Positions 9,469 to 19,915 are shown, counted from the first letter of the stretch. The stretch: DNA of 64,000 bases from Streptomyces sp. SCSIO 30461 (GCF_037023745.1 NZ_CP146101.1:6588001-6652000); one strand, 5' to 3'. Notes: generated from the letters alone by a model not told the origin. Numbers and translations: made by a program.

Positions 9469-10976
9469 CCCTTCCCGAGCAGCAGCCGGGCCTCGCCGAC
9501 CGTGATCACGGAACCGGTCACCAGGACGCCGGCACCCGAATACTCCGCCTCCTCCTCGGCGAGCGTGATCGCCGCCTCCAGAGCGTCGTCGAGCCGCGGT
9601 TCGACGACGACGCGCTCGTCGCCGAACACCTCGACGGCGATCGCGGCCAGCATGTCGGCGTCCATGGCGCGATGGCTGGAGTTCTGGGTGACGACGATCT
9701 CCGTGAAGACCGGCTCGAAGGCTTCGAGCACCGCCTTCACGTCCTTGTCGTCGCTCGCGCCGACCACACCGATGAGCCGGGAGAAGCCGAACGCCTCGGT
9801 GACGCCGTCGGCGCTCACCCGCGCGCCCGCCGGGTTGTGCGCGGCGTCCAGGATCACGGTGGGGCTGCGACGCACCACCTCCAGTCGACCGGGCGAGGTG
9901 ACCGAGGCGAAAGCGGTGCGCACGGTGTCCATGTCGAGCGTGCGGGCGTGCTGGTCGCCGATGCCGAAGAACGCCTCGACGGCGGCCAGCGCCACCGAGG
10001 CGTTGTGTGCTTGGTGGGCGCCGTACAGCGGCAGGAAGATCTCCTCGTACTCGCCGCCGAGACCGCGCAGCGTCACCAACTGCCCGCCCACCGCGACCTC
10101 GCGGGAGACCACGCCGAACTCCATACCCTCACGGGCGACCGTGGCGTCGACCTCGACGGCCTTCTTGAGCATGACCTGCGCGGCATCCACCGACTGCTGG
10201 GCCAGGATGACCGTCGCGCCCTGCTTGATGATCCCGGCCTTCTCGGCGGCGATCTCGGCGGGAGTGCCGCCGAGCCGGTCGGTGTGGTCCAGGGAGATGG
10301 GGGTGATCACGGCCACCGACCCGTCGATGACATTGGTCGCGTCCCAGCCGCCGCCCATGCCGACCTCGACCACGGCCACATCCACGGGAGCGTCGGCGAA
10401 GGCCGCGTAGCCCATGCCGGTCAGCACCTCGAAGAAGGAGAGCCGGTAGTCCTGGGAGGAGTCCACCATGTCGACGTACGGCTTGATGTCCCGGTAGGTC
10501 GCGATGAAGCGCTCGGCGTCCATCGGCACTCCGTCCAGACTGATCCGCTCGGTGATCGACTGGACGTGCGGGGATGTGTAGCGCCCGGTGCGCAGCTCGA
10601 AGGCTCCGAGCAGCGCCTCGATCATGCGGGCCGTCGAGGTCTTGCCGTTGGTGCCGGTGATGTGGATCGAGGGGTACGCGTGCTGCGGCTCGCCGAGCAG
10701 GTCCATCAGTGCCGTGATCCGGCTGACGGACGGCTCCAGCTTGGTCTCGCCCCAGCGGCTCGCGAGCTCCTGCTCGATCTCGCGCAGAGTCTTGTCCACC
10801 TCGGGGTCGGCGGGGCGCGCGGGCACCTGGTCGCCGCGGGGCGGTCCGGCCTGGGTACGCAGTGTACGGCTGCCGGCCTCGATCACCGCCAGGTCCGGGT
10901 CACGGTCGGTTTCGGCGTCGACGATCTCGTCGAACGCGTCGGGGGCATCGAAGGGGCGCGGCTGCTGCTCACTCAC
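9465..10976 (-). CDS. folC: Bifunctional folylpolyglutamate synthase / dihydrofolate synthase (503 aa)
   Basis: Cytoplasmic Mur-ligase-family enzyme that adds glutamate to dihydropteroate or to reduced folates. The P-loop TGTNGKT is at residues 107-113; the SPH motif (TSPHVQSITERISL), the metal/carbamate-lysine region (VEVGMGGGWDATN, SLDHTDRLG) and the C-terminal AAHNPAGA motif are all present. About 65 acidic, low-complexity residues precede the catalytic fold, an extension usual in Streptomyces. The GTG start is followed by the coupled DUF4233 gene. Upstream lies the large hairpin that separates it from valS. Confidence 0.95.
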   Translation of the reverse strand: MSEQQPRPFDAPDAFDEIVDAETDRDPDLAVIEAGSRTLRTQAGPPRGDQVPARPADPEVDKTLREIEQELASRWGETKLEPSVSRITALMDLLGEPQHAYPSIHITGTNGKTSTARMIEALLGAFELRTGRYTSPHVQSITERISLDGVPMDAERFIATYRDIKPYVDMVDSSQDYRLSFFEVLTGMGYAAFADAPVDVAVVEVGMGGGWDATNVIDGSVAVITPISLDHTDRLGGTPAEIAAEKAGIIKQGATVILAQQSVDAAQVMLKKAVEVDATVAREGMEFGVVSREVAVGGQLVTLRGLGGEYEEIFLPLYGAHQAHNASVALAAVEAFFGIGDQHARTLDMDTVRTAFASVTSPGRLEVVRRSPTVILDAAHNPAGARVSADGVTEAFGFSRLIGVVGASDDKDVKAVLEAFEPVFTEIVVTQNSSHRAMDADMLAAIAVEVFGDERVVVEPRLDDALEAAITLAEEEAEYSGAGVLVTGSVITVGEARLLLGKG

Positions 10977-11077
10977 GCAGCCAGTCTACGGAGCCGCCGC
11001 GGAGCCGATGACGGGGCAGGGGGTGTGACGGGCGAGCGTGACGCGATCGGTGTGAGGCGCGCCGTGCGGTGCGCACC

Positions 11078-11166
11078 CCGAGCAGGTGCGAGGTCCCCGG
11101 AGCCGGGCGTGACGCCGCCGGTCCGACGGCGTCACGGGTGGCTGCGGGGACCTCGCACCTGCTCGG
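11078..11166 (-). terminator. Large nested hairpin between valS and folC
   Basis: A perfect 22-bp inverted repeat (11078-11099 with 11145-11166) encloses a 45-base loop that itself contains a perfect 10-bp hairpin (11108-11117 with 11127-11136, loop of nine). It begins seven bases after the valS stop and ends about 100 bases before the folC start. It probably ends or attenuates valS transcription; no U-run follows. The size and nested form are unusual for a simple terminator. Confidence 0.6.
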
Positions 11167-11172
11167 TGCGGG

Positions 11173-13794
11173 TCAGCCCTGCGGCAGCTTCGCGAGCTGG
11201 CTCTCGATCCGTGCGATGTCCTCGTCCGCCTTGGCGAGCCGAGTACGGATCTTCTCCACCACGTTGTCGGGGGCCTTGGCCAGGAACGCCTCGTTGCCGA
11301 GCTTCGCCTCCGCCTGCTGGCGCTCCTTCTGCGCCGCCGCGAGGTCCTTGGCGAGGCGCTTGCGCTCCGCCGCCACGTCGATGGTGCCGGACAGGTCCAG
11401 TGCCACCTCGGCGCCCGCGACCGGCAGGGTGGCCGTCGCGGTGAAGTCCTCGCCTTCCGGCTGGAGCCGCAGCAGCTGCCGGATGGCGGCCTCGTGCGGG
11501 ACCAGCGCGGTGCCGTCCAGGCTCAGCCGGGCGGGGACCCGCTGGCCGGGCTGGAGGCCCTGGTCGGCGCGGAAGCGGCGGACCTCGGTGATGACGGACT
11601 GAAGGGACTCGATCTCGCGCTCGGCCGCCCGGTCGCGGAAGCCGCTGTCGACCGGCCAGTCGGCGACGACGACCGACTCACCACCCGTGAGAGTGGTCCA
11701 GAGGGTCTCGGTGACGAACGGAACGATCGGGTGCAGCAGCTTGAGGGTGACATCGAGGACCTCGCCGAGGATCCGCTTGGAGACCTCGGCAGCCTCGCCG
11801 CCCGCCTGGAACGTGGTCTTGGACAGCTCCACGTACCAGTCGAAGACCTCGTCCCACGCGAAGTGGAACAGCGCGTCGGACAGCTTGGCGAACTGGTAGT
11901 CCTCGTAGAGCGCGTCCACCTCGGCGACCACCGTGTTCAGCCGCGACAGGATCCAGCGGTCGGTGGACGACATCCGCTCGGGCGCGGGCAGCGGGCCCTC
12001 GACCGTGGCACCGTTCATCAGCGCGAAGCGGGTGGCGTTCCAGATCTTGTTGGCGAAGTTGCGCGAGCCCTGGACCCAGTCCTCGCCGATCGGGACGTCG
12101 ACGCCCGGGTTGGCGCCACGCGCCAGCGTGAAGCGCAGTGCGTCGGAGCCGTACTTGTCCATCCAGTCCAGCGGGTTGACCGCGTTGCCGAAGGACTTGG
12201 ACATCTTCTTGCCGAACTGGTCGCGGACCATGCCGTGCAGGGCGATGGTGTGGAACGGCGGGGTGCCGTCCATCGCGTACAGGCCGAACATCATCATCCG
12301 GGCGACCCAGAAGAAGAGGATGTCGTAGCCGGTGACCAGGACGGAGTTCGGGTAGAACTTCGCGAGGCTCTCGGTCCGCTCGGGCCAGCCGAGCGTGGAG
12401 AACGGCCACAGGCCGGAGGAGAACCAGGTGTCCAGGACATCGGTCTCCTGGGTCCAGCCGTCGCCGGACGGGGGCTGCTCGTCGGGTCCGACGCACACGA
12501 TCTCGCCGTCCGGGCCGTACCAGACCGGGATGCGGTGGCCCCACCAGAGCTGGCGCGAGATGCACCAGTCGTGGAGGTTGTCGACCCAGTCGAAGTACCG
12601 CTTCTCCATCTCCTGCGGGTGGATCTTGACCTTGCCGTCGCGGACCGCGTCGCCGGCGGCCTTCGCCAGCGGGCCGACCTTGACCCACCACTGCATGGAC
12701 AGCCGCGGCTCGATGGTGGTCTTGCAGCGGGAGCAGTGGCCGACGGAGTGGACGTAAGGGCGCTTCTCGGCGACGATCCGGCCCTCGGCGCGCAGGGCGG
12801 CGACGATGGCGGAGCGGGCTTCGAGGCGGTCCAGGCCCTGGAAGGGGCCGTGGGCGGTGATGACCGCGCGCTCGTCCATGACGGCGAGGTTCGGCAGCCC
12901 GTGCCGCTGGCCGATCTCGAAGTCGTTCGGGTCGTGCGCGGGCGTCACCTTGACCGCGCCGGTTCCGAACTCCGGGTCGACATGGGTGTCGGCGACGACG
13001 GGGATACGGCGGCCGGTGAGCGGCAGCTCGATCTCCCGGCCGACGAGGTGCTTGTAGCGCTCGTCCTCCGGGTGGACGGCGACGGCCGTGTCACCGAGCA
13101 TCGTCTCGGCGCGGGTGGTGGCGACGACGATCGCTTCCTCGCCCTCGCCGTAGCGGATGGAGACCAGCTCGCCGTCGTCGTCCTGGTACTCGACCTCGAT
13201 GTCCGAGATGGCGGTCAGACAGCGCGGGCACCAGTTGATGATGCGCTCGGCGCGGTAGATCAGCTCGTCGTCGTAGAGCCTCTTGAAGATGGTCTGGACG
13301 GCCTGGGACAGGCCCTCGTCCATGGTGAAGCGCTCACGGGACCATGCGACGCCGTCACCGAGGCGCTTCATCTGCCCGGAGATCTGGCCGCCCGACTCGC
13401 CCTTCCACTGCCAGACACGCTCGATGAACGCCTCACGGCCGAGGTCGTGGCGGGACTTGCCCTCCTTGGCCAGCTCGCGCTCGACCACGTTCTGGGTGGC
13501 GATACCGGCGTGGTCCATACCCGGCTGCCACAGCGTCTCGTAGCCCTGCATCCGCTTGCGGCGGGTGAGTGCGTCGATCAGCGTGTGCTCGAAGGCGTGG
13601 CCCAGGTGCAGGCTGCCGGTGACGTTCGGCGGCGGGATGACGATCGTGTACGGGGGCTTGTCGCTCTTCGCGTCGGCTTCGAAGTAACCGCGCTCTACCC
13701 AGCGCTCGTACAGCTTCCCCTCCACCTCGGCCGGCGCGTACTGGGTCGGCAGTTCGGGGTTGCTGGCTGGCTGGTGATGAGTGTTGTCGGTCAC
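11173..13794 (-). CDS. valS: Valyl-tRNA synthetase (873 aa)
   Basis: Class I aminoacyl-tRNA synthetase that charges tRNA-Val and edits threonine. The HIGH motif appears as HLGH (residues 63-66, after PPPNVTGSL) and KMSKS is at residues 530-534. The editing (CP1) domain lies between them (e.g. [17 protein letters not shown]) and a C-terminal coiled coil closes the protein ([18 protein letters not shown] and onward). The start is the GTG at 13794 ([16 protein letters not shown]). A much longer open frame to 14406 exists but covers the divergent gene and is not family sequence. No T-box leader is seen in the short upstream region. Confidence 0.96.
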   Translation of the reverse strand: MTDNTHHQPASNPELPTQYAPAEVEGKLYERWVERGYFEADAKSDKPPYTIVIPPPNVTGSLHLGHAFEHTLIDALTRRKRMQGYETLWQPGMDHAGIATQNVVERELAKEGKSRHDLGREAFIERVWQWKGESGGQISGQMKRLGDGVAWSRERFTMDEGLSQAVQTIFKRLYDDELIYRAERIINWCPRCLTAISDIEVEYQDDDGELVSIRYGEGEEAIVVATTRAETMLGDTAVAVHPEDERYKHLVGREIELPLTGRRIPVVADTHVDPEFGTGAVKVTPAHDPNDFEIGQRHGLPNLAVMDERAVITAHGPFQGLDRLEARSAIVAALRAEGRIVAEKRPYVHSVGHCSRCKTTIEPRLSMQWWVKVGPLAKAAGDAVRDGKVKIHPQEMEKRYFDWVDNLHDWCISRQLWWGHRIPVWYGPDGEIVCVGPDEQPPSGDGWTQETDVLDTWFSSGLWPFSTLGWPERTESLAKFYPNSVLVTGYDILFFWVARMMMFGLYAMDGTPPFHTIALHGMVRDQFGKKMSKSFGNAVNPLDWMDKYGSDALRFTLARGANPGVDVPIGEDWVQGSRNFANKIWNATRFALMNGATVEGPLPAPERMSSTDRWILSRLNTVVAEVDALYEDYQFAKLSDALFHFAWDEVFDWYVELSKTTFQAGGEAAEVSKRILGEVLDVTLKLLHPIVPFVTETLWTTLTGGESVVVADWPVDSGFRDRAAEREIESLQSVITEVRRFRADQGLQPGQRVPARLSLDGTALVPHEAAIRQLLRLQPEGEDFTATATLPVAGAEVALDLSGTIDVAAERKRLAKDLAAAQKERQQAEAKLGNEAFLAKAPDNVVEKIRTRLAKADEDIARIESQLAKLPQG

Positions 13795-13932
13795 GGGCCA
13801 CAGTTTAGGGGTGTCGCGGTCGCGTTCTGAAACGGGAATCCTCCGTAACGGTCTGCGCCCGATGCCCCCGAGGCGGGGCCCGTTTCCGACAGGATGTTCG
13901 GTACGCATAGGCATCTGGAGGGGAACCCAGTA

Positions 13933-14985
13933 ATGAGCTACAACCAGCCGGGCCCGTACGGCGGCCAGCCTCCGCAGCAACCGGGCCCCTACGGCGGTCA
14001 ACCTCCGCAGCAACCCGGTCCGTACGGCGGTGGCCAGCCGGGTCCCTACGGCCGGCCGCCACAGGCTCCCGCCCAGCCCGGCTACGGCTATCCGCAGACA
14101 CCGCCGCAGTCCGGCTACGGCTATCCGCAGGCACCGCCGCAGCCCGGCTACGGCTACCCGGGCCAGCCTCCCCAGCAGCAGCCGGGCCCGTACGGGCAGC
14201 CTCCCCACCAGCAGGGTCCCTACGGGCAGCCGCTCCAGCAGCCCCCGTACGGCGCGGGCCCAGGCGTGTATCCGGCCCCGCCGGCGCAGGGCGGCGGCAA
14301 GAAGGTCGGGCTGATCATCGGAGGCGTCGCCGTGGTGGCTGCGATCGCCGTGGGGGCGTACTTCGTGTTCGGCGGCGGCGCGACACTCGCGGACGACGGC
14401 CCCCACAAGCTCACCACGCCCGCGAAGGTACTCGGCGAGTACAACAGCCTGTCCAACGGCAACCAGGCGGGCAGCACGGACAACTCCGTCAGCGAGGACC
14501 TCGAGAAGAGCGGGGTGAAGGACGGCAAGTCCGTCGTCGGCGCGTACACGACCGCCGACCTCGACCCGTCGGAACTCAACCGCTTCGACCTGGCGGACCC
14601 CACCACGTGGCCCCCTGAGCTGGCAACAGCCAAGGGCATCTCGTTCTTCGGCGCCTACGGCAGGATCGACGACCCGAAGAAGGCGCTGGACACACTCTTC
14701 GCGGACATGAACAAGAACGCGTCCGGGAGCGGCGGGAAGGGGAAGCTCGTCGGAACGCCCGAGGAGGTCAGCCCCGACGACTTCGACAACGGCACCATGA
14801 AGTGCCAGGCCGCGGAAGGCAGCGACCCGGTGACCAAGCAGACCAAGACCGACTGGTTCTGCGCCTGGGCCGACTACAGCACCATCGCGATGGTGTCACC
14901 GGGCGACCGCACCAAGAACGTGGACAAGGACACGGCCATGGACATCACGGCCAAGCTCCGCAACGAGATCCGCACCAAGGCCTGA
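13933..14985 (+). CDS. Proline/glycine/tyrosine-rich single-pass membrane protein (350 aa)
   Basis: The first ~115 residues are low-complexity [10 protein letters not shown] repeats ([17 protein letters not shown] and variants), then one membrane helix (about residues 121-143, [22 protein letters not shown]), then a ~205-residue extracytoplasmic domain with two cysteines near the C-terminus ([21 protein letters not shown]). This is the common Streptomyces architecture of a cytoplasmic Pro-rich tail and a secreted sensor-like domain; its function is unknown. The ATG at 13933 is preceded by GGAGGGGAA. It is divergent from valS (139 bases apart) and convergent with clpX. Confidence 0.88.
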   Translation: MSYNQPGPYGGQPPQQPGPYGGQPPQQPGPYGGGQPGPYGRPPQAPAQPGYGYPQTPPQSGYGYPQAPPQPGYGYPGQPPQQQPGPYGQPPHQQGPYGQPLQQPPYGAGPGVYPAPPAQGGGKKVGLIIGGVAVVAAIAVGAYFVFGGGATLADDGPHKLTTPAKVLGEYNSLSNGNQAGSTDNSVSEDLEKSGVKDGKSVVGAYTTADLDPSELNRFDLADPTTWPPELATAKGISFFGAYGRIDDPKKALDTLFADMNKNASGSGGKGKLVGTPEEVSPDDFDNGTMKCQAAEGSDPVTKQTKTDWFCAWADYSTIAMVSPGDRTKNVDKDTAMDITAKLRNEIRTKA

Positions 14986-15016
14986 GACACGTGCGGCGCG
15001 CATACCGCGCGTATAC

Positions 15017-15058
15017 CGAAGTGCGCCCGCCGGTCGCATCGACCGAGGGCGCCCTTCG
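15017..15058. terminator. Bidirectional hairpin between the Pro-rich membrane gene and clpX
   Basis: Imperfect 19-20 bp inverted repeat (15017-15036 with 15040-15058; core CGGTCG/CGACCG and GCGCCC/GGGCGC) placed between two convergent genes, 31 bases after one stop and 20 bases after the other. Confidence 0.6.
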
Positions 15059-15078
15059 CGCGTGAGCGAGCGGAACGG

Positions 15079-16362
15079 CTAAGCCGACTTCTCGTGGCGG
15101 CCGTCGTGCTTCACGATCCTGGGTACCAGGGTCGGGTTCACGTTGTTGTGCACCACGTCCGCCGTGATCACCACGCGTGCCACGTCCTTGCGGGACGGCA
15201 CCTCGTACATGACCGACATCAGGACCTCTTCCATGATGGCTCTGAGCCCACGTGCACCCGTTCCGCGCAGGATCGCCTGGTCGGCGATCGCCTCAAGCGC
15301 CGGGCGGTCGAAGTCAAGCTCCACGCCGTCGAGTTCGAACAGCCGCTGGTACTGCTTGACCAGCGCGTTGCGCGGCTCGACAAGGATCTTCAGCAGGGCC
15401 TCGCGGTCCAGGTTGTGCACCGAGGTGATGACCGGGAGGCGGCCGATGAACTCGGGGATCATGCCGAACTTCACCAGGTCCTCGGGCATGACCTCCTGGA
15501 ACTGGTCACTCGCCTCGATCTCCCGCTTGGAGCGGATCGTGGCGCCGAAACCGATGCCCTTGGCACCGGCCCGCGCCTCGATGATCTTCTCCAGACCGGC
15601 GAAGGCACCGCCCACGATGAACAGCACGTTCGTCGTGTCGATCTGGATGAACTCCTGGTGCGGGTGCTTGCGGCCGCCCTGCGGCGGTACGGAGGCGGTG
15701 GTGCCCTCCAGGATCTTCAGCAGGGCTTGCTGCACGCCCTCGCCACTGACATCGCGGGTGATCGACGGGTTCTCGCTCTTGCGGGCGACCTTGTCGATCT
15801 CATCGATGTAGATGATCCCGGTCTCGGCCTTCTTGACGTCGTAGTCGGCGGCCTGGATCAGCTTCAGCAGGATGTTCTCGACGTCCTCGCCGACATAGCC
15901 CGCCTCGGTGAGCGCCGTGGCGTCCGCGATGGCGAACGGGACGTTGAGCATCCGCGCGAGAGTCTGGGCGAGCAGGGTCTTGCCCGAGCCGGTGGGGCCC
16001 AGGAGCAGGATGTTGGACTTGGCGAGCTCGATCGCGTCGTCGCGGCCCTGCCCGCCGCCGTTCTCACCGGCCTGGACGCGCTTGTAGTGGTTGTACACCG
16101 CGACCGAGAGGGCCTTCTTCGCGGGCTCCTGCCCGACGACATAGCCCTCGAGGAACTCGTAGATCTCGCGCGGCTTGGGAAGCTCCTCCCACCGCACCTC
16201 GGAGGTCTCGGCGAGCTCCTCCTCGATGATCTCGTTGCAGAGGTCGATGCACTCGTCGCAGATGTAGACCCCGGGGCCTGCGATGAGCTTCTTCACCTGC
16301 TTCTGGCTCTTTCCGCAGAACGAGCACTTGAGCAGATCGCCGCCATCACCAATGCGTGCCAC
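15079..16362 (-). CDS. clpX: ATP-dependent Clp protease ATP-binding subunit ClpX (427 aa)
   Basis: AAA+ unfoldase that feeds substrates to ClpP. The N-terminal C4 zinc-binding domain has C13, C16, C35 and C38. Walker A is GPTGSGKT near residue 120, Walker B is IIYIDEID, and the pore/sensor motifs and the IGF-type ClpP-contact loop (KGIGFGA) are present. The start is a GTG ([16 protein letters not shown]) with GGGGAAG nine bases upstream. It is separated from clpP2 by 147 bases containing a strong hairpin, so it is probably transcribed separately from clpP1-clpP2. Confidence 0.97.
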   Translation of the reverse strand: MARIGDGGDLLKCSFCGKSQKQVKKLIAGPGVYICDECIDLCNEIIEEELAETSEVRWEELPKPREIYEFLEGYVVGQEPAKKALSVAVYNHYKRVQAGENGGGQGRDDAIELAKSNILLLGPTGSGKTLLAQTLARMLNVPFAIADATALTEAGYVGEDVENILLKLIQAADYDVKKAETGIIYIDEIDKVARKSENPSITRDVSGEGVQQALLKILEGTTASVPPQGGRKHPHQEFIQIDTTNVLFIVGGAFAGLEKIIEARAGAKGIGFGATIRSKREIEASDQFQEVMPEDLVKFGMIPEFIGRLPVITSVHNLDREALLKILVEPRNALVKQYQRLFELDGVELDFDRPALEAIADQAILRGTGARGLRAIMEEVLMSVMYEVPSRKDVARVVITADVVHNNVNPTLVPRIVKHDGRHEKSA

Positions 16363-16454
16363 GAGGTGCTTCCCCTTCGCCTGGGAGCGCTTGGTTCAGC
16401 TGCTCCTGGTGCCTCATATCCGACGGTACCTTGCCGGGCCCCTCGTTCGGGCCC

Positions 16455-16495
16455 CCCTTGGCGTGGTTCACATTTGACGTGCACCACGCCAAGGG
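16455..16495 (-). terminator. Hairpin between clpP2 and clpX
   Basis: Perfect 13-bp inverted repeat (16455-16467 with 16483-16495, arm CCCTTGGCGTGGT) with a 15-base loop, starting 14 bases after the clpP2 stop. It fits a terminator of the clpP1-clpP2 operon. Confidence 0.7.
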
Positions 16496-16509
16496 TCGCT
16501 GGGCCTTTG

Positions 16510-17187
16510 TCAGGCGGCCGATGCGGCCGTGCTCTTACGGGTGGACACGATCTGGTCCACCAGGCCGTACGCCAAGGCGTCCTCGGCGGTGAGGATCTTG
16601 TCCCGCTCGATGTCCTCGCGGACCTTCTCGATCGGCGTGGAGGAGTGCTTGGCCAGCATCTCCTCGAGCTGCTCGCGCATGCGCAGGATCTCGTTCGCGG
16701 CGATCTCCAGGTCGGAGAGCTGCTCGCGGCCGGTCTGCGAGGACGGCTGGTGGATCAGCACCCGCGCGTGCGGCAGGGCCATCCGCTTGCCGGGGGTACC
16801 GGCGGCAAGCAGCACGGCCGCGGCGGATGCCGCCTGGCCCATGCACACGGTCTGGATGTCCGGCTTCACGAACTGCATCGTGTCGTAGATCGCGGTCAGC
16901 GCGGTGAAGGAGCCGCCCGGGCTGTTGATGTAGATCGAGATGTCGCGGTCCGGGTCCATCGACTCCAGGCACAGCAACTGCGCCATGACGTCGTTGGCGG
17001 ACGCATCGTCGATCTGCACGCCGAGGAAGATCACGCGCTCCTCGAAGAGCTTCGCGTACGGGTCGTACTCGCGCACGCCCTGCGAGGTGCGCTCGACGAA
17101 GCGGGGGACGACGTAGCGGTTGTCCACCTGCGGGCCCGTGTAGAGGCCGCTCGCGGAGAGGTTGTTCTGCATGTGGGTGTTCACCAT
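16510..17187 (-). CDS. clpP2: ATP-dependent Clp protease proteolytic subunit ClpP2 (225 aa)
   Basis: Serine protease subunit of the ClpP barrel. The nucleophile is S121 in GQAASAAA and the catalytic His is H146 in LIHQPSSQ; the oxyanion-loop region INSPGGS is at residues 87-93. It is longer at the N-terminus than ClpP1. The ATG at 17187 is used here, but an internal ATG ([11 protein letters not shown]) five codons later is equally possible, since neither has a strong Shine-Dalgarno. It lies 71 bases after clpP1 on the same strand, and the two probably form a mixed ClpP1P2 particle as in other actinobacteria. Confidence 0.96.
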   Translation of the reverse strand: MVNTHMQNNLSASGLYTGPQVDNRYVVPRFVERTSQGVREYDPYAKLFEERVIFLGVQIDDASANDVMAQLLCLESMDPDRDISIYINSPGGSFTALTAIYDTMQFVKPDIQTVCMGQAASAAAVLLAAGTPGKRMALPHARVLIHQPSSQTGREQLSDLEIAANEILRMREQLEEMLAKHSSTPIEKVREDIERDKILTAEDALAYGLVDQIVSTRKSTAASAA

Positions 17188-17258
17188 CCTGGTGGCGTTT
17201 CGCGGGCTGGAAGTCTGGAAGGCCGAGGGCGGGAGCCGAGGCGGGCCCGGGGACAGGC

Positions 17259-17876
17259 TCAGGCCCCGGTGCCACCGCCGCCCGGAACGCCCGAGGCAGC
17301 GGAGATGATCTCGTCGATGAGCCCGTAGTCCTTGGCCTCCTCAGCCGTGAACCAGCGGTCGCGGTCGCCGTCGCGGATGATCGTCTCGACCGACTGACCG
17401 GAGTGGTGCGCGGTGATCTGCGCCATCCGCTGCTTGGTGCGCAGCAGGTACTCGGCCTGGATCTTGATGTCCGACGCGGTGCCGCCGATACCGGCGGAGC
17501 CCTGGTGCATGAGGATGTCGGTGTGCGGCAGCGCGAAGCGCTTGCCCGCGGTGCCTCCGGTGAGCAGGAACTGGCCCATGGAGGCCGCCATGCCCATGCC
17601 GATGGTGACGACGTCGTTCGGGATGTACTGCATGGTGTCGTAGATCGCCATGCCGGCCGTCACCGAGCCACCGGGGCTGTTGATGTAGAGGTAGACGTCC
17701 TTCTCGGGGTCGGCGGCCAGGAGAAGGAGCTGTGCCGTGATCTTGTTGGCGATATCGTCGTCCACCTGCTGGCCCAGGAAGATGATGCGCTCGCCGAGCA
17801 GCCGGCTGTAGACCTGGTCGCCGAGGCCTCCACCGATGGACGGCTCACCGGCGGCGTTAGGCATCAGAATCGTCAC
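17259..17876 (-). CDS. clpP1: ATP-dependent Clp protease proteolytic subunit ClpP1 (205 aa)
   Basis: Second ClpP subunit, first gene of the operon. The nucleophile is S99 ([10 protein letters not shown]), the catalytic His H124 (LMHQGSAG), and INSPGGS is at residues 65-71. The start is the GTG at 17876 ([13 protein letters not shown]), which has AGGTGG a suitable distance upstream; an open frame running up to 18350 contains Arg/Pro-rich non-family sequence and is rejected. The upstream region has a ClgR-like operator, a -10 element and a leader hairpin (separate entries), in line with ClgR activation of clpP1P2 known in Streptomyces and Corynebacterium. Confidence 0.96.
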   Translation of the reverse strand: MTILMPNAAGEPSIGGGLGDQVYSRLLGERIIFLGQQVDDDIANKITAQLLLLAADPEKDVYLYINSPGGSVTAGMAIYDTMQYIPNDVVTIGMGMAASMGQFLLTGGTAGKRFALPHTDILMHQGSAGIGGTASDIKIQAEYLLRTKQRMAQITAHHSGQSVETIIRDGDRDRWFTAEEAKDYGLIDEIISAASGVPGGGGTGA

Positions 17877-17942
17877 GTAATCCACCTGCTCGTCTCTGAC
17901 GGCTGCGGCCGTCTCAGCGTCTGTAGTACTGCCGGGGCGACT

Positions 17943-17961
17943 CCCCGGGATGATCCCGGGG
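17943..17961 (-). promoter_or_regulatory. Leader hairpin upstream of clpP1
   Basis: An 8-bp perfect stem (CCCCGGGA 17943-17950 with TCCCGGGG 17954-17961) and a three-base loop. It lies about 67 bases before the clpP1 start and, if the proposed -10 is right, near the 5' end of the mRNA. Confidence 0.35.
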
Positions 17962-17991
17962 GCGGGTACTCCCCTGCCCTCGTATTCATGG

Positions 17992-18020
17992 ACCCTAACG
18001 CGCTGGTGGGCGGGCGCCAT
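17992..18020 (-). promoter_or_regulatory. Candidate clpP1P2 promoter
   Basis: On the minus strand, TAGGGT (17997-17992) fits the streptomycete -10 consensus TAGRRT. Seventeen bases upstream the -35 position (18020-18015) reads ATGGCG, a poor match, as expected for an activator-dependent promoter. Transcription would start near 17985. Confidence 0.4.
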
Positions 18021-18036
18021 CCCGGTTCTGGAACTG

Positions 18037-18052
18037 TTCGCTGGGAGCGCAA
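18037..18052 (-). promoter_or_regulatory. ClgR-like operator upstream of clpP1
   Basis: TTCGCTGGGAGCGCAA is a near-palindrome of the TTCGCT-N3-AGCGAA type that I recall as the binding site of the activator ClgR. It is centred about 60 bases before the proposed transcription start, a normal place for an activator. Confidence 0.5.
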
Positions 18053-18225
18053 GGTGCCGGGGTCCGGGGCAGCCCCCGCCGGACCGGGGGCCTCCGGCCC
18101 TGCCGCCGCCCGCCCCCGCCCTGCTCCGCGTACCGTGCCCACGCGCCGGAGACCGCCCCACGCCCTGCCCGCGGCTCGCGGCATCCCGGAGCCGGGCGTC
18201 GCCGGGTGGGGAGCCCGAAAAGCGG

Positions 18226-18257
18226 ACGGGCCCGGCCGCATGTGCGGCCGGGCCCGT
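18226..18257 (-). terminator. Terminator of tig
   Basis: Perfect 15-bp inverted repeat (18226-18240 with 18243-18257, arm ACGGGCCCGGCCGCA) with a very short loop, 22 bases after the tig stop. Together with the elements above it accounts for the 403-base gap between tig and clpP1; I see no gene in that gap. Confidence 0.75.
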
Positions 18258-18279
18258 ACTACCCGATGGGGTGAGGTGC

Positions 18280-19653
18280 TCAGGCCTCGGTCTTCTCGGT
18301 GGACGCCTCAGCGGCCTCAGCGGCCTCGTCCTCGTCCTCGTCCTCGTCACCCAGGTCGACGATCTCGCCGTTGGTGTCCTTGACCGTGGCGGCCTCGACC
18401 ACTGTGGCGAGGGCCTTGCCGCGGGCGACCTCGCCCACGAGCATCGGAACCTGGCCGCCCTCGACGATCGCCTGGGCGAACTGGTCGGGGGACATGCCGG
18501 AGGAGGCGGCGCGGCGCATGAGGTGCTCGGTGAGCTCCTCCTGGCTGACGTTCAGCTTCTCCTTGTTGACCAGCTCGTCCAGGACGAACTGGGTCTTGAT
18601 GCCCTTGATCGCCTGTTCCTTGGTCTCGGCGTCGAACTCCTCGGCGGTCTTGCCCTGGATCTCCAGGTACTTGGCGAGGTCGAGACCCATCTGGCCGAGC
18701 TGGTGGTGCTCCAGGTTGTGCTTGCGGGTGTTGACCTCGTCCTCGAGCAGCTTCTCGGGGATCGGGACCTCGACCAGCTCGAGCAGCTTCTCCAGGACAC
18801 GCTCCTGGGCCTGGGTGGCCTGGTCGTACTGCTTCATGTTCTCAAGGCGCTTGCGGCTGTCGGCCCGCAGCTCCTCAAGGGTGTCGAACTCGCTCGCCAT
18901 CTGGGCGAACTCGTCGTCCAGCTCGGGCAGTTCGCGCGCGGCGACCTCAGTGACCTTGACGGCGACCTCGGCCTCCTTGCCCTCAGCGGAGCCACCCTTC
19001 AGCTCGGAGGTGAAGGTGGCCTCACCACCGGCTTCGAGGCCGGTGACGGCCTCGTCGATGCCGTCGAGCAGCTCGCCGGAGCCGATGGTGTACTGCACGC
19101 CGTTGGCGACGCCGTCCGCGAGGACCTCGCCGTCGACCTTGGCCTCCAGGTCCACGGTCACGACGTCACCCTCGGCGGCGGCGCGCTCGACCGGGGAGGT
19201 GGAGGCGAAGCGGGAGCGGAGCTGCTCCACGGACTTCTCGATGTCCTCGTCGCTGACCTCGAAGGCGTCGACCTCGACCTCGATGCCGGAGTAGTCCGGG
19301 ATCTCGATCTCGGGGCGGACGTCGACCTCGGCGGTGAAGTTCAGCGTCTCGCCGTCCTTCAGCTCGGTGATGTCGACCTCGGGCTGACCCAGCGGGTTGA
19401 TCTCCGCCTCGTTGACGGCCTCGGTGTAGAACTTCGGGAGGGCGTCGTTGACGGCCTCCTCCAGCACCGCCGCACGGCCGAACCGCTGGTCGATGACCCG
19501 GGCCGGGATCTTGCCCTTACGGAAGCCCTTGACCGTGACCTGCTGGTTGATCTTCTTGTACGCCGCGTCGAGGCTGGCCTTGAGCTCCTCGAAGGGCACC
19601 TCGACAGTGAGCCGAACCCGGGTCGGGTTCAGGGTCTCTACGGCGCTCTTCAC
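18280..19653 (-). CDS. tig: Trigger factor, ribosome-associated chaperone (457 aa)
   Basis: Peptidyl-prolyl isomerase and chaperone at the ribosome exit tunnel. The ribosome-binding N-domain contains the signature region around GFRKGKIPA (residues 43-51). The FKBP-like PPIase domain spans roughly residues 155-235 ([15 protein letters not shown]) and is followed by the long helical C-domain. The last ~40 residues are an acidic tail ([16 protein letters not shown]). The start is a GTG ([20 protein letters not shown]) with AAGGAG upstream. The order tig-clpP1-clpP2-clpX is the common bacterial arrangement. Confidence 0.96.
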   Translation of the reverse strand: MKSAVETLNPTRVRLTVEVPFEELKASLDAAYKKINQQVTVKGFRKGKIPARVIDQRFGRAAVLEEAVNDALPKFYTEAVNEAEINPLGQPEVDITELKDGETLNFTAEVDVRPEIEIPDYSGIEVEVDAFEVSDEDIEKSVEQLRSRFASTSPVERAAAEGDVVTVDLEAKVDGEVLADGVANGVQYTIGSGELLDGIDEAVTGLEAGGEATFTSELKGGSAEGKEAEVAVKVTEVAARELPELDDEFAQMASEFDTLEELRADSRKRLENMKQYDQATQAQERVLEKLLELVEVPIPEKLLEDEVNTRKHNLEHHQLGQMGLDLAKYLEIQGKTAEEFDAETKEQAIKGIKTQFVLDELVNKEKLNVSQEELTEHLMRRAASSGMSPDQFAQAIVEGGQVPMLVGEVARGKALATVVEAATVKDTNGEIVDLGDEDEDEDEAAEAAEASTEKTEA

Positions 19654-19782
19654 GGTTCGGTCTCCTTGGTGGCTGAATACTGGGGGTCTGCTGGACTCAT
19701 CCCGGCGCGTGGTCCGGCGGCGGCTCAGCGGATCGGGCCCGGCTCTTCAGACACTCGTCAGACACACGGGCACGCAGCTTGC

Positions 19783-19813
19783 ATAGTAACCGCAAGCGGG
19801 ACGAGCCCCACAA
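19783..19813 (-). promoter_or_regulatory. Possible tig promoter
   Basis: On the minus strand, TTGTGG (19813-19808) and TACTAT (19788-19783) are separated by 19 bases, about 130 bases before the tig start and downstream of tRNA-Pro. Spacing is slightly long, so this is only a candidate. Confidence 0.3.
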
Positions 19814-19838
19814 CGTGACCTATGAGAGGTGTACGTAC

Positions 19839-19915
19839 TGGTCGGGGTGGCGGGATTTGAACCCACGGCCTTCCGCTCCCAAAGCGGACGCGCTACCAAG
19901 CTGCGCCACACCCCG
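19839..19915 (-). tRNA. tRNA-Pro (anticodon TGG)
   Basis: Full cloverleaf on the minus strand: acceptor CGGGGTG pairs with CACCCCG, the anticodon loop is TTTGGGA with TGG at positions 34-36, and the T-loop is GGTTCAAATCC. The 3' CCA appears to be encoded (19839-19841) after discriminator A at 19842. Confidence 0.95.

Noticed and set aside
13795..13932. Possible T-box riboswitch for valS
   Set aside because: The region is only 138 bases and has neither a specifier stem nor an antiterminator-like sequence.
13795..14406. N-terminal extension of valS to 14406
   Set aside because: It overlaps the divergent Pro-rich gene, is Arg/Ala/Leu-repeat-rich, and family length is met from the GTG at 13794.
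15094..17328. 744-codon plus-strand open frame over clpX and clpP2
   Set aside because: Antisense shadow of two conserved genes.
17877..18350. N-terminal extension of clpP1
   Set aside because: Arg/Pro-rich and non-family; it would include the tig terminator, the ClgR-like box and the promoter.
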